DNA of 64,000 bases from Actinospica acidithermotolerans (GTDB lineage Bacteria; Actinomycetota; Actinomycetes; Streptomycetales; Catenulisporaceae). Position numbers and translations under genes: made by a program. The stretch covers positions 1-64,000 of the forward strand of contig NZ_JAGSOH010000020.1 of the NCBI RefSeq assembly GCF_018139625.1, written 5' to 3'. Shown piece by piece: positions 33,385 to 42,900 of this stretch; positions within the stretch are counted from its first letter, which is position 1, and the number at the start of each line of letters is the position of its first letter. The notes beneath the pieces are model-generated. The model saw nothing but the letters and a program-made list of their open reading frames with translations, did not search any database and was not told where the DNA came from.

Positions 33385-35966
33385 CCACGCTCGGTTTCCT
33401 CATCCCGCCCACCGAGCTCGGCTCCGTCACCCTCTACCCCCTGACCGAACAATTCGGGGCGGCGTGGCGGCAGCTGCCCGGGTACAGCGACAGCGGCGCG
33501 CGCCCCCGCACCCCCGCCTACGCCGCCCTGGCTACCGCGCTCAGCGCCGTGACGGGCCAGCCCGTAGTCCTCATGCCCGACACCGCTGGCCTGGTAGACG
33601 ACGAACTGGCCGAACCCGCCGTCCTCGTCACCACCGACCCGATCTCCGCCGACACCCTCGCGACCGCCGCACGCGCCTGGGAGCGCCTGATCCGCGCGGG
33701 AGATGACGCCGACACCATCGGGCCGCTGCTCGCCGCCGCAACCCCGCGCCGAGCCCCGCTCGCCGACTACGTCCGCAACGCCGAGCACGGCCGCCCCCAG
33801 GCCAACGGGTGGTTCTACCGGGTAGCGACCTGGTCATTCGCGAAGCGGCTCGCCGCAGAGCCCTTCCGCCTGGCCGGCTACCCGAAGCCGATCACCTGGC
33901 GGATGGACACCGCCGGCAGCCTGTGGAGCTGGAACGACGTCGTCACGCGCACCCGGTACCGCGGACGCGAGATCGGGCGCGCCATGCACAAGCTCGACCT
34001 GCGGATGATCACCCTCCCCGGGGAGTCGTGCTACGCGCTCAACATCCTGCCCACCTTCACGCGCCTGGCCGCGCACTGGGCCGGCACCCGCACCGCCGTC
34101 ATGGCGCGCGGCGGGGATGACGGCACCGTGCTGCGCCTGCCGGTCGGCCACCGCAAGAACGGCGAAGGGTGGGAACCGTACGTGCGCAACTACGCCGCCC
34201 AGGTCGTCGAGGCCTGCGGCCTCGAAGCACTGGAACTGGGCACCAACGACGACCTTCGCCAGTTGAACGGCTCGACCCGCGTGCTGGTGCCGGGCCCGAC
34301 CGAGTTCCCCTTGGGCAAAGGCACCGGTACCCGCTTCGACCTGGCCGTGGCCAGGCACGCCAAGGAGGCGCTGGCGGGACTCACCCCGGTCGAATACGAA
34401 GACACCGGTTTCCGGCTTCCGGAGCAGACCACCGGGAAGATCGCGCCGCAGGACGTCGACCTCGCCATCGAGGCCACCGGCCATCCCCGCGCCCGCATCC
34501 TCGCGCTCTACACCCATACCCACACCCGGCAGCGCATGATCGAGACCCTGGGCGACTACGCCGCGGGCGAGCAGGCGCCTCACATCACCGACGGCACGGA
34601 CGTCGCGCTCACCGAGCGGCTGTGCGTACGCTTCCACCACGTGCCAGCGCTTTCCCACACCGGGCAGGTCGACTGGGACGAGCAACTCCGCATCCTGCTA
34701 CCCTCCCCCACCGACCCGGCGCTGAGCACGTCGTGGCTCGAGACCCCGTGGAAACCGCTCACCGCCCGCCAGGCCCGAGCCCAGTCCCGCAGTGCCACCC
34801 AGCCGGTCGACCACAAGCGCACCCTGCAACGCCACCTCGCCCGCCAGCAGATCGTCACCCAGTTCCTGCGCACCCTCGACCCACCCAACCTCGACGAGAC
34901 GCCGCCGGGCGAACCCGAGAGCGAGACGGCCACGACCGTCCCCAAGCAGCGCGCCGCTCGCGACTACAAGGCCGAAAACGCCCTGCGCGACCTGCTGTTT
35001 CGCTCCGGAATCCTTGACACCCGCCTGGCCCGCTACTCCAGCTTCGACGAACCGACCCTCCTGATCGGACTCCACCTGCGCCAACAGCGCGAATCGAGCA
35101 GGCGCCCGGGCGGGGCCGACCTCACCCAGATGGTCGAAGTCCTCACCGCCGTCTACACCAGCGGCGCCCCGGACAAGCCCTGGCGGATCGAGGCGTACGA
35201 CCACGACAGCGGCCGGTGGATCGCCCAGGCCGAAGGCCAAACGGCCTTCCACACCCAGCCGATCGGCCAGCCCGGACACGCCCGGCACCGCGATGGCGCC
35301 GAGAAGGTGCGCGAGCACATCGAAGCAGCCCTGCGCGTCCTGCCCGGCGACCTCCCCACGGCGATCTTCGTCGACGCGGAGGCCGGCCGCACGATCTGGC
35401 CAGGACTCCAACACGCCAACCTCGGTCAAGGGCTGCTGCCCGGCTACAGCCTGCGCGAGCGCGGCCGGCAGGTCGCGGTCGTGAGCGTCAACACCTCCTA
35501 CGGTGAAGTGCCCCAGCCCGTCGACCGACCCGACGGGCGCCACAGCGACCCGAACAAGCCCCTCGAACCCCAGGACTCGCTCTACCGGCGCACCAGCAGC
35601 ACGGGGATCACCACCTGGGTACTCGGCCAAGCCTCCCGCACCTACACGGGGTTCGGTAGCGTTGGGCGCGCCGGCGGGAAATACACCCGGTTCACCGTCC
35701 CCGAAGACGACTCCGCCTTCCTCGGCAACGACTGGCACTCGTTCACCGCAGTCCACTACACCATCGTCGACCGCGGCCCCTGGAACGAGCGCGAACCGGC
35801 TCTCGCCGAGGCGATCGCCGAGCTGTGTCACCAGCCCATCGCCGGGGACTACCGCACCAAACACCCCGTGCCCCTACACGCGGCAAAACTCATCGACCAA
35901 GGCCACCCCGAATACCGCGGACGCAGCCTCCCCGACGGGGCAGGTGCCACCGACCAAGACGACTAA
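33378..35966 (+). CDS. pPIWI-RE protein (prokaryotic Argonaute-like, RNase H fold)
   Basis: 862 residues from ATG 33378. The N-terminal two thirds fit the X/MID-like part of pPIWI-RE proteins (formerly DUF3962); the C-terminal ~300 residues match the RNase H-fold module (formerly DUF3893). Diagnostic elements are seen: AIFVD666AEAGR671TIW674PGLQ, the R/E signature with VAVVSVNTSYGE710VPQ, DSLYRRTSSTGITTWVLGQ, and near the end HPVPLH834AAKLI. These are the positions after which the family is named and include the predicted catalytic acidic residues. The family was defined by Burroughs and colleagues (2013) as a PIWI branch in inter-genomic conflict, possibly targeting RNA-DNA hybrids such as plasmid R-loops. 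Last gene of the operon; a stem-loop follows. Confidence 0.9.
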   Translation: MLATLGFLIPPTELGSVTLYPLTEQFGAAWRQLPGYSDSGARPRTPAYAALATALSAVTGQPVVLMPDTAGLVDDELAEPAVLVTTDPISADTLATAARAWERLIRAGDDADTIGPLLAAATPRRAPLADYVRNAEHGRPQANGWFYRVATWSFAKRLAAEPFRLAGYPKPITWRMDTAGSLWSWNDVVTRTRYRGREIGRAMHKLDLRMITLPGESCYALNILPTFTRLAAHWAGTRTAVMARGGDDGTVLRLPVGHRKNGEGWEPYVRNYAAQVVEACGLEALELGTNDDLRQLNGSTRVLVPGPTEFPLGKGTGTRFDLAVARHAKEALAGLTPVEYEDTGFRLPEQTTGKIAPQDVDLAIEATGHPRARILALYTHTHTRQRMIETLGDYAAGEQAPHITDGTDVALTERLCVRFHHVPALSHTGQVDWDEQLRILLPSPTDPALSTSWLETPWKPLTARQARAQSRSATQPVDHKRTLQRHLARQQIVTQFLRTLDPPNLDETPPGEPESETATTVPKQRAARDYKAENALRDLLFRSGILDTRLARYSSFDEPTLLIGLHLRQQRESSRRPGGADLTQMVEVLTAVYTSGAPDKPWRIEAYDHDSGRWIAQAEGQTAFHTQPIGQPGHARHRDGAEKVREHIEAALRVLPGDLPTAIFVDAEAGRTIWPGLQHANLGQGLLPGYSLRERGRQVAVVSVNTSYGEVPQPVDRPDGRHSDPNKPLEPQDSLYRRTSSTGITTWVLGQASRTYTGFGSVGRAGGKYTRFTVPEDDSAFLGNDWHSFTAVHYTIVDRGPWNEREPALAEAIAELCHQPIAGDYRTKHPVPLHAAKLIDQGHPEYRGRSLPDGAGATDQDD

Positions 35967-35971
35967 GCGGC

Positions 35972-36024
35972 GTCTGAACAGCCGTCATGGGGCCGGACGC
36001 CGCAGCCCATGACGGCGTTCAGAC
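35972..36024 (+). terminator. stem-loop after the pPIWI-RE operon
   Basis: GTCTGAACAGCCGTCATGGG (35972-35991) pairs with CCCATGACGGCGTTCAGAC (36006-36024) with a single-base bulge and a 14-nt loop, starting 6 bp after the pPIWI-RE stop. No T-tract. Confidence 0.75.
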
Positions 36025-36517
36025 TCCGCCGATCAGAGCTCTACCATTTGCTGAAGCACGCGGTGTCCCTCGACAGCCGGCTCGCGGAAGAGGAACAAGA
36101 TGAACTCTGTGCCAGCCGCAGGGTCCTCCGCATGCCGCCGGAGGTGGCGGCGCGCCCTCGAGACCCACGGGGGCTACCCCGTGCCGGCGATCACTCCGTG
36201 GCGCGACGGCCAGCCGATGTTCGCCGACCAGAGTGCCATGCCGCCTCGTGATTTGCCTCATGCGCGGGCTGTGTTCGGTCTCCGGAATGAAAATACCTCC
36301 CGGTCCCGTATGGCGGGTCATCGACGAGGAAATGACAGCACTCGGAGTGCCACCCAGATGACCATCGGCTTGACCAGGCCATCGAGAACGGGCGAAATGC
36401 GTACAGCGCAGCCTTCGGCGGGTAGTCCCGCCGCCCTGGGCAGCAGCGCACGCATAATATCTGTGCCGCTGCTTCGGAGAGCCCAGGATTTTCAGCCACG
36501 TCCGAACCCTGTCTAGC
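36025..36517. other. 493 bp without a convincing gene
   Basis: Short frames on both strands (e.g. a frame with LETHGGYPVPAITPWRDG around 36160-36215) read protein-like for 30-40 residues, then break into other frames. This may be a decayed gene, but none can be reconstructed. The promoter of the 36534 operon must lie here. Confidence 0.4.
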
Positions 36518-36525
36518 AAGGAGGT
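36518..36525 (+). promoter_or_regulatory. consensus ribosome binding site deciding a TTG start
   Basis: AAGGAGGT is a full anti-Shine-Dalgarno match, 8 nt before TTG 36534. It supports the unusual TTG start of the following gene. Confidence 0.85.
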
Positions 36526-36533
36526 CGAATCCT

Positions 36534-37133
36534 TTGACACTACCGCTGTACCCGCAACTGAAGCTCAAGATCGAAAAGCTCCTTGACACTCAAGCTAGAG
36601 CCGCTGCACGCGGTCAGCTTGGCATGTTCGCGCCTATCCCCAGATCCAAGCAGCATGAGGGAAACCGACTGCAGTACACGACCATCGATGGCGCCGTGAA
36701 AGCGGCGGAATACCAGCGAGCGGCCGCAGCGTGCACCATCGAGCTTGCCGACATCCCCACCATGTCTCTCGATGATGCCGTCGCGCTCGCGCGTAAGCGC
36801 GGCGAGGAGTTGGGAGTACAGCAGGCGAAGTTCAATTTCGAATCCTTCAACCAGGCAGTTGAAGAAGTCGGCAACTCGGTACAGATGAACGGCCAGCCGC
36901 TCACTGTCGAGGCCGCGCTGCAGCTGTTCGAGAAGATGCAACTGCCCTTCGATGCAGCCGGCAGGCCGCTGATGCCCACGTGGCACACCGGGCCAGACCT
37001 AGAGGCGAGCGTTGCAGACGTGCTTCGCCAGCTGAACGAGGACCCGGCGGCGCAGGCGCGCCTGCAAGAAATCGTCGACCGGAAGAGGGAGGAGTGGAAT
37101 GCTGAGCAAGATCGTAGAAAACTGGTTGCCTAA
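36534..37133 (+). CDS. uncharacterised partner of the QxK nuclease
   Basis: 199 residues, TTG start fixed by AAGGAGGT. Mostly helical, with VKAAEYQRAAAACTIELADI, a region rich in K/E (LDDAVALARKRGEELGVQQAK) and a charged C-terminus (EIVDRKREEWNAEQDRRK). No signal peptide, membrane segment or catalytic motif. Its 3' end overlaps the nuclease gene by 35 nt, a strong coupling. It may be the sensor, immunity or DNA-recognition half of a two-gene system; function unknown. Confidence 0.7.
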   Translation: MTLPLYPQLKLKIEKLLDTQARAAARGQLGMFAPIPRSKQHEGNRLQYTTIDGAVKAAEYQRAAAACTIELADIPTMSLDDAVALARKRGEELGVQQAKFNFESFNQAVEEVGNSVQMNGQPLTVEAALQLFEKMQLPFDAAGRPLMPTWHTGPDLEASVADVLRQLNEDPAAQARLQEIVDRKREEWNAEQDRRKLVA

Positions 37134-38691
37134 TGTTGGCGAGCTGACCTTCACTGTTCCGTTTTGCCAGCTCCTGCTACGGCAGGGCAAGCGGGTCATT
37201 CATATTTCCAGCCAGGGGCCCATGGAGCAGGGAAAGGACATCATCGCGATTGACGGCGAAGGTCGAGTCCACTGCTACCAGCTCAAGTGCGGGCAGATCA
37301 CGAGCAACTCGTGGCGGGAAATCAAAGGAGAAATCGATGAGCTCGTAGAATTGCCGCCAGTCCATCCATCGCTGCCAGGAGAGGTTTTCGAGTGGGACGC
37401 CTACCTCGTAACGAATGGCAACATCGCAAATCCTGCCGTCAGGACAATCAAAGACTACTCCGACGCCAAGGCGGGCGCGGGGCATCGCCCACTCAAGACG
37501 ATCGTCGCAGGCGAGCTTGCCAGAGACTTCACGGACTGTTTCGGGGGCTTCCTCCCCGTCGAAATCACCGACCTGCAAGTGTTTCTCGAGCTCTACAACC
37601 AGCCCGGGGACGAAAGCCTTGACTGCGGGAAGTTCAAGCAGTACTTCGAAGTCTTCTTCGCAGGCCACTCGAGCGGCTCCCGTCAAAAGAAGAGCGAAGC
37701 CATCCAAGCGTCCCTGATCCTCACCAGCTACCTGATGACGTACAAGTACGCTGCGGGGAATAGGCTCGATATCATCAAAGCCCATGTCTTGCTGCTCGTA
37801 AGCATCTACCAGTTCGCCGAAGCGAACGGCTTGAAACCGTCGCTGTACAGAGGCACTGAACGCCTGGCTTACGGGGCCATCGAACTCGAATTCCGCCAGC
37901 TGATCGACGAACTCGCGGAGCATTCAAACAATTTCGTCGAAGCCAAGTACGGCCTGCTCTCCGAGGCCGTCACGTATAAGCTCCGCTGCACGGACCTCCT
38001 CGGCTACGTCGCGTCATACCTGAACTACTGCCGCATCTTGCGCAAAAACCCCCATCGAGCCGGCGAGATTGGCGCCATCATGGAGAAGCTGGAGGCGGGG
38101 AAGGTTCTAGCGGGTGAGTACGCCGTGCCGCTCTTGGTCAACGCGTGCTTCACGGCATGGGCGAGTGGGCGGGAACAGGAAGCCAACGACCGGCTGTGCG
38201 GCCTGCTGGGCGGCATTCTGGTGGCCAGCCTCCAACAGCGCGGTCTTCCTAGCCCGTACTACGCCGCGGCCGAGGCCGCGGAATGGCAGATCGGCATCGC
38301 CGGGGACGACGTCGATGAGGACTTCCGGTTCAAGTCGTATTCTCTGCAAACGATCCTCCTGTTGCTCGCCCGGAGCACGCAGCGAGACTTCCTCGCCCGC
38401 AACTGGAAGCTCATCTCCACTCATTCTATGATCGAACTGGTGCCGGACGACCCTGCGGACTACCTAGCCTGGAGATTCAGCAACGGTACGCAAGTCGACC
38501 GCTTCCCTGGGGCGCCGCAGAGCTGGGCGCGCCTGGTGGCCGATGCTCAGACGGACCACCTCGCCTCCCTTCCCCCGGTACTGCGTGACCGGCGCCACTT
38601 CCTGCCGCTGTTCGTCAACGCCATGCCTCAGCGCTTCAACCACAAGGTCGCACTCACCCTCCTCGACGCGATCGTGTCCGCCCCGGATTGA
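37099..38691 (+). CDS. Mrr-like (QxK) nuclease-domain protein
   Basis: 530 residues from ATG 37099 with AGGAG upstream. The N-terminal ~130 residues have the restriction-endonuclease-like pattern GPMEQGKD47IIAID and CYQ61LK63, i.e. D...QxK, as in Mrr and related nucleases that use Gln for the acidic residue. The region GEVFEWDAYLVTNGNI also occurs in such effector nucleases. The remaining 400 residues are helical repeats-like (YLMTYKYAAGNRLDIIKAH, LRCTDLLGYVASYLNYCR) and may be a sensing domain. GC content is lower than in the neighbours and codons are less biased, a sign of recent acquisition. Overlaps the 36534 gene. Confidence 0.72.
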   Translation: MLSKIVENWLPNVGELTFTVPFCQLLLRQGKRVIHISSQGPMEQGKDIIAIDGEGRVHCYQLKCGQITSNSWREIKGEIDELVELPPVHPSLPGEVFEWDAYLVTNGNIANPAVRTIKDYSDAKAGAGHRPLKTIVAGELARDFTDCFGGFLPVEITDLQVFLELYNQPGDESLDCGKFKQYFEVFFAGHSSGSRQKKSEAIQASLILTSYLMTYKYAAGNRLDIIKAHVLLLVSIYQFAEANGLKPSLYRGTERLAYGAIELEFRQLIDELAEHSNNFVEAKYGLLSEAVTYKLRCTDLLGYVASYLNYCRILRKNPHRAGEIGAIMEKLEAGKVLAGEYAVPLLVNACFTAWASGREQEANDRLCGLLGGILVASLQQRGLPSPYYAAAEAAEWQIGIAGDDVDEDFRFKSYSLQTILLLLARSTQRDFLARNWKLISTHSMIELVPDDPADYLAWRFSNGTQVDRFPGAPQSWARLVADAQTDHLASLPPVLRDRRHFLPLFVNAMPQRFNHKVALTLLDAIVSAPD

Positions 38692-38808
38692 CTGTCCGAG
38701 AACCGTGCAGCACCGAAGCGAATCTCGCCATGCGCGCGCAGTGATCGCTGCGCCTTACACTCACTTGCTTCAATCCTCGCGGTCACACCCTCGGGCATCG
38801 CATCGACA

Positions 38809-39611
38809 GGGGCCGAGCCGATGGCGGCCGGAGCCCTGCGGCAGGTGGCCGCTCATCGCGTGCGCGCCGTGATCGCCCGCGTGCCCGACCCGCAGCTACG
38901 CGCCGCGTTTCTCCGTACCGGGCTGAGCCTGCGCGGCAACGAAGCAGCCCTCGAAGCCGCGCGCGCCCTGCACGCCGTCATCACCCAGGACCCGACTCTG
39001 CTCGAACACGACCAGCGGCATCGACTGATCAACCTGGCCATCGCCTTCGCCTGCACCATCCCCGAGGTGAGCCGCGCCGCCGAGGAATCACATGTCACGC
39101 TCGATGCCGTACCCGCATTGGCCAGTGATTGGATCGGCGGGCTGGCGATCGACCAGCTGCGTGACGGGCATGTCGACAGGCTCGCCGTGAGCGACCCGAT
39201 GCGTTTCGCAACCGTCCTTGATCGGCTGATCACAAAAGAGTTGGCCTGGGCGCTGTCCGCCCTGCTCCATCTGCTCGAGCATGCGTGCGCGCAGCCGCTG
39301 ACACCTGTGCTCGAAGCGCTGCCAGCCATGGCGAAATATGGGGTGGACTCTCCCGCCGCGTGCTTCGCCTCCGCCATCGGGGTGCGCGACCGCGGCGACG
39401 CTATCGGCCTGGGCGAACTATGCCCGATCGAGGCCTCAACCTCCTTTCGGGCGTTTCTGTACTGGGTAGGCACCGACGCGCCCTGGAATACCTCTGGTTT
39501 GAGCCCTGACACGCTCGCTCGGCTCGCCGGACATGCCGCGACGCTCGCCGCTCCTCGCGCGCTGCTCGCGTTCGTCGCCGGGCGCATCCGCACGATCAGC
39601 GTCCCGCTCGT
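38809..39611 (+). repeat. 803-bp direct repeat, copy 2
   Basis: Second copy of 23884-24686, same orientation. Its left boundary is abrupt: 38692-38808 has no resemblance to the region before copy 1. Its right boundary passes into a diverged homologue of the hamB-like 3' end. Confidence 0.93.
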
Positions 39612-39900
39612 ACCCAAGCGAGGCTATGGCGACCTGCCCCTCATACTCAGTAATGGCGATCCACTTCACCTGCGCCGCGACCATAGCCGCTCCGATACTT
39701 CCGACGCAATCGCGGTGACCAACTACAGCAGGCGGACGGTGGGATACCTCGATCCTGCCTACGCCCGACCCTCGCGCCGCCCGCATACGGCCCCGGCTTT
39801 CACGACCGCCGGCCGCGAATCCTCGTCCGCGCGAAGCCTTCGGGTGCAGCCAGCCCGGTACGGCGATGCAGCACGAGCAATACGCGCGCAGGCATCGTGA
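38809..39900 (+). pseudogene. 5'-truncated, 3'-damaged hamB-like helicase copy
   Basis: The frame reads residues 828-1,095 of the hamB-like helicase, then a diverged tail: AIAVTNYSRRTVGYLDPAYAR versus AIAVTDESTRTLGRLDPAYSR in the intact gene. After that about 20 codons are deleted and the frame shifts (the PPAYTPRLQDRRPRVLVRA counterpart is legible in another frame). All helicase motifs are absent, since they lie before residue 710. ATG 38821 is in frame but no ribosome site precedes it. It is a gene fragment, convergent to the HATPase-DUF3883 gene. Confidence 0.85.
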
Positions 39901-39928
39901 CGACGTGGACGCCACTCTGATCGAAGCG

Positions 39929-42900
39929 TCAGTCACCCATTCCCGCTCCGAAGCGGTAGCGATAGCGCAGGCCGTGGCCCACGAGTTCGGCCACCTCGGC
40001 TCCGGCTGGGGTGAGCGGATTCGGCATCAACGCTGCGAACCGTGCGCCCTCCGGGCTTTTAACCCCGCTGATAATCAGTACCTTGTAACCGTCGTCGCTG
40101 GTGTGCTCGGTGGCCGCGCGAACCTCGGATTCACCGAGGGCAACGTCAACAGCGTCGCGGGACTCCGCGAAGGCTTTGACTTCGATGTAGTAGGTCATAC
40201 CGCGCCATTCGACAATGTAGTCGTAACCGTGGGCGTCCGAGGCATCGGGCCTACCTTCGCGCGCAGCGTAACCTGAGACCCAGCAGATGTGCGCACCGGG
40301 AAACTCGCGTTCTAGCCAGGCTGCGGCGATTACTTCGCCTGCCAGACCAATAGCACTCCGCTGCTCCTCAGACACCTTTGGAGCGGCAATGTACACGCCT
40401 GCAGAAGAAAGCCCTCCGCTGTACACCGTCCGATCCGCTGCGGGGAGGGCGATCGGCGAAGTCTGCGAGAGGAACTGCTCGCTGACGCTGCCGCGTGCGG
40501 CGCGACGAACAGCAGCCGAATCCAAGGCGTCGATGGCGACGCCGCCAATCTGGACGATGTTGTGTCTGGATGGCGTGATTGGGTTTGGCAGGGCAGGCTC
40601 CGACGCGGCGGTGCTCTCTGCCGACGGGGTGGGCACTGTTATCGGCGGCTGTTCACGTAGCGCCTGTTCCGAGGGGAATGGCAGGCCCTCAGGCCAGCCG
40701 AGGTTGCGCGAGACCACCTCGACGAGGATTGCGGGCTCTAGATCGAGCAACCCGGCTTCCGGCAGTGCGTCCAGGATCGGCCACGCCCGGTATTGGGCGT
40801 GGGCCCAGGCGGACGGCATGGGCATGGCGTGCGTGTCGCACCAGTGGCGCACGTACGCCGTGAGGGGCGCGAACAGTGCGGTGAGCCGGTCGTTGTTTCG
40901 GTCGCGTACGATCGCCTCGCTGTCTAAGCGCGGTGGTGCGTACAAGTCTGGGTCGGCGCCGAGGCCGTTGAGCCAGTCAACGGCGTGGGCGTGGAGAACC
41001 TCCTGCGGCGGCTCGACGTACAGCTCCAGCCAGGCCGGGTCTGGCTCGAGCCCGTCCAGACGCGAGCACGACTCGTACGTCGAGATATCGAGTCCTGTGG
41101 TAGCCAGGGCGTGGAAGTGTTCGCGGATCCTCGCTTCTAGCGCGCGTCCGTGAAGGCGCAGGAAGGTTTCGAAGGCTCTTTTGTGCTCGGTTGGATATGT
41201 GACGGGCGCGGTCCCGAGCGCCGCGAGCACGAGGTTGAAGCTGCGCAGGTCGAGGGCGAGCGCGGTGCAGGTGTCCGCAGGGGTCGTGCAGAGGCGGAGT
41301 GCGGCGAGGGCCTTTGTCGGCTCGAGCAGGTAATCGCCGGCCGCTGCTTGGACGATTTGCTCGAGGTCGGCGACCGAGGCGGCGGCGTTCAGGTCGGCGT
41401 CGATCTCCTCGATGGCGTCGATGCCGCGGTGCAGCGCGAGTACGGGCCGAAGGAGGTCAGCGAGTCGCGCGACGTCTCCGGTGACTTCATCGCGCAGTTC
41501 GGTTACCCGTTCGAGCCGTTCCTCCATGGCCGCGGCAAGGTCGCGGTCTGTGGGCTTATCGCGCCCGGTGACTTTGAGGAGCTGCTGGAGCTTGTAGAGG
41601 ACGAGTTGAAGGCCATCGCTCGCGGAAGGGTAGCCAGCCAGACGCGCGAGCGCCGGAGCGCACGCCTCAAGCTCTGAGTCGCCTGGGCTGACATGCGTGA
41701 CGATCGAAGGGCAGTCGGCATCAGGTAAAGCGAGGGCGCGCGGCAATGCCGTGGTGGGGACGGCGCGGTCTCCCACCTCCAGGCGAAGGTGGACGGTGCG
41801 GATCACGCGGATTGCACCGATGAGCGCTGCCTGGTCCCGTCTGCGCTCGCCGTTCAGTCCGTCGCGTATGTGGCCCTTGAGTTCAAGGACCATGGTCACC
41901 ACAGCCGGAAGCCAGGGGTATTCCTCGCCGAGCGGTCGCTGATCCGGATTGGCTTCGACCGGTTCCGGTCCGTCGAAGACGCGGACGGGTGTTTTTGAGA
42001 TGCGAATGACACTGTCGGAGTGCTTTTCCACCCATTTCGCCACACTGCTGGCGTCCGCTGTTCCGCCGTGGCTCAAGAGCACGGGCAGTTGGGCGGCGAT
42101 GAGCAGTGACCTTTCGAGCGGCGATGGCACGTCCTCGATGTAGACAGGTTCATCGTCGTTGAGCATGTGCGAGCGCAGCCCGATGTGGGTGTCGACGGCC
42201 ACGGTCGCGCGATCGCTCGGGTGCCAAGCCCACGTCCCCGTCTTGGCGGCATCCGCCAGGGCTTTGACGTAGAGTCTTCTGAACTCGGCGAACAGGTGTT
42301 GAGGTACCTGGTTCTCGTGGAGGGCGAACCCCAGGGCTTTGAGCCGTGCACCGCTGTGGTGCGGGTTGTCCCAGGAGAGCAGACCGAGGTCAGCGAGCAA
42401 CTGGGCGGTCTTCTCTTGCCCGGCGAGCGTCCGAATGTTACTGGACAGGGTCCTTATATATTCGGGGAGCTCGTGGTCTGCGTACCAGATCTCACTGGGT
42501 GCAGCGAATCCCGTGGCGCCGCTCTCCTCATAAGGCAGCCATCGCCGTGTCCGCAGGTACGTTGCGAGGGGCGTTGGCCAGGTCTGCCAGTCTGGCCGCC
42601 GCTTGTTCGGCTGATAGACGCTTACCGTAAGCGAACTTTGGCCCCAGTCTGAAAGCGCGCGCAGGATAAGCTCGGCGTAGCGCGCTCGGCTGGATGGCTC
42701 CATCGCCTCTACACTCGCTGCGCCGGTTAGATACTTTACCTGCCCAGCGAATGCGTAGTCAGGCAGGTACCAGCTTCTTCCGGCCGCATGCACCGCTGCT
42801 ATCCACGCGTCCGCGAGGGATTCGTCTAGCCCCGCCTCGGTAGCGATCGCCTTCGGGTCGATGTCCGCTGCTTGGCTGGAATAGCCGCGGGTGGATCCGA

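Noticed and set aside
34698-35864. Minus-strand frame of 388 codons over the pPIWI-RE gene
   Set aside because: Antisense shadow; the plus strand carries the conserved R/E and acidic residues.
38821-39900. Standalone 359-residue gene from ATG 38821
   Set aside because: It is a fragment of the hamB-like helicase without motifs, promoter or ribosome site, and its end is frameshifted relative to the intact copy.
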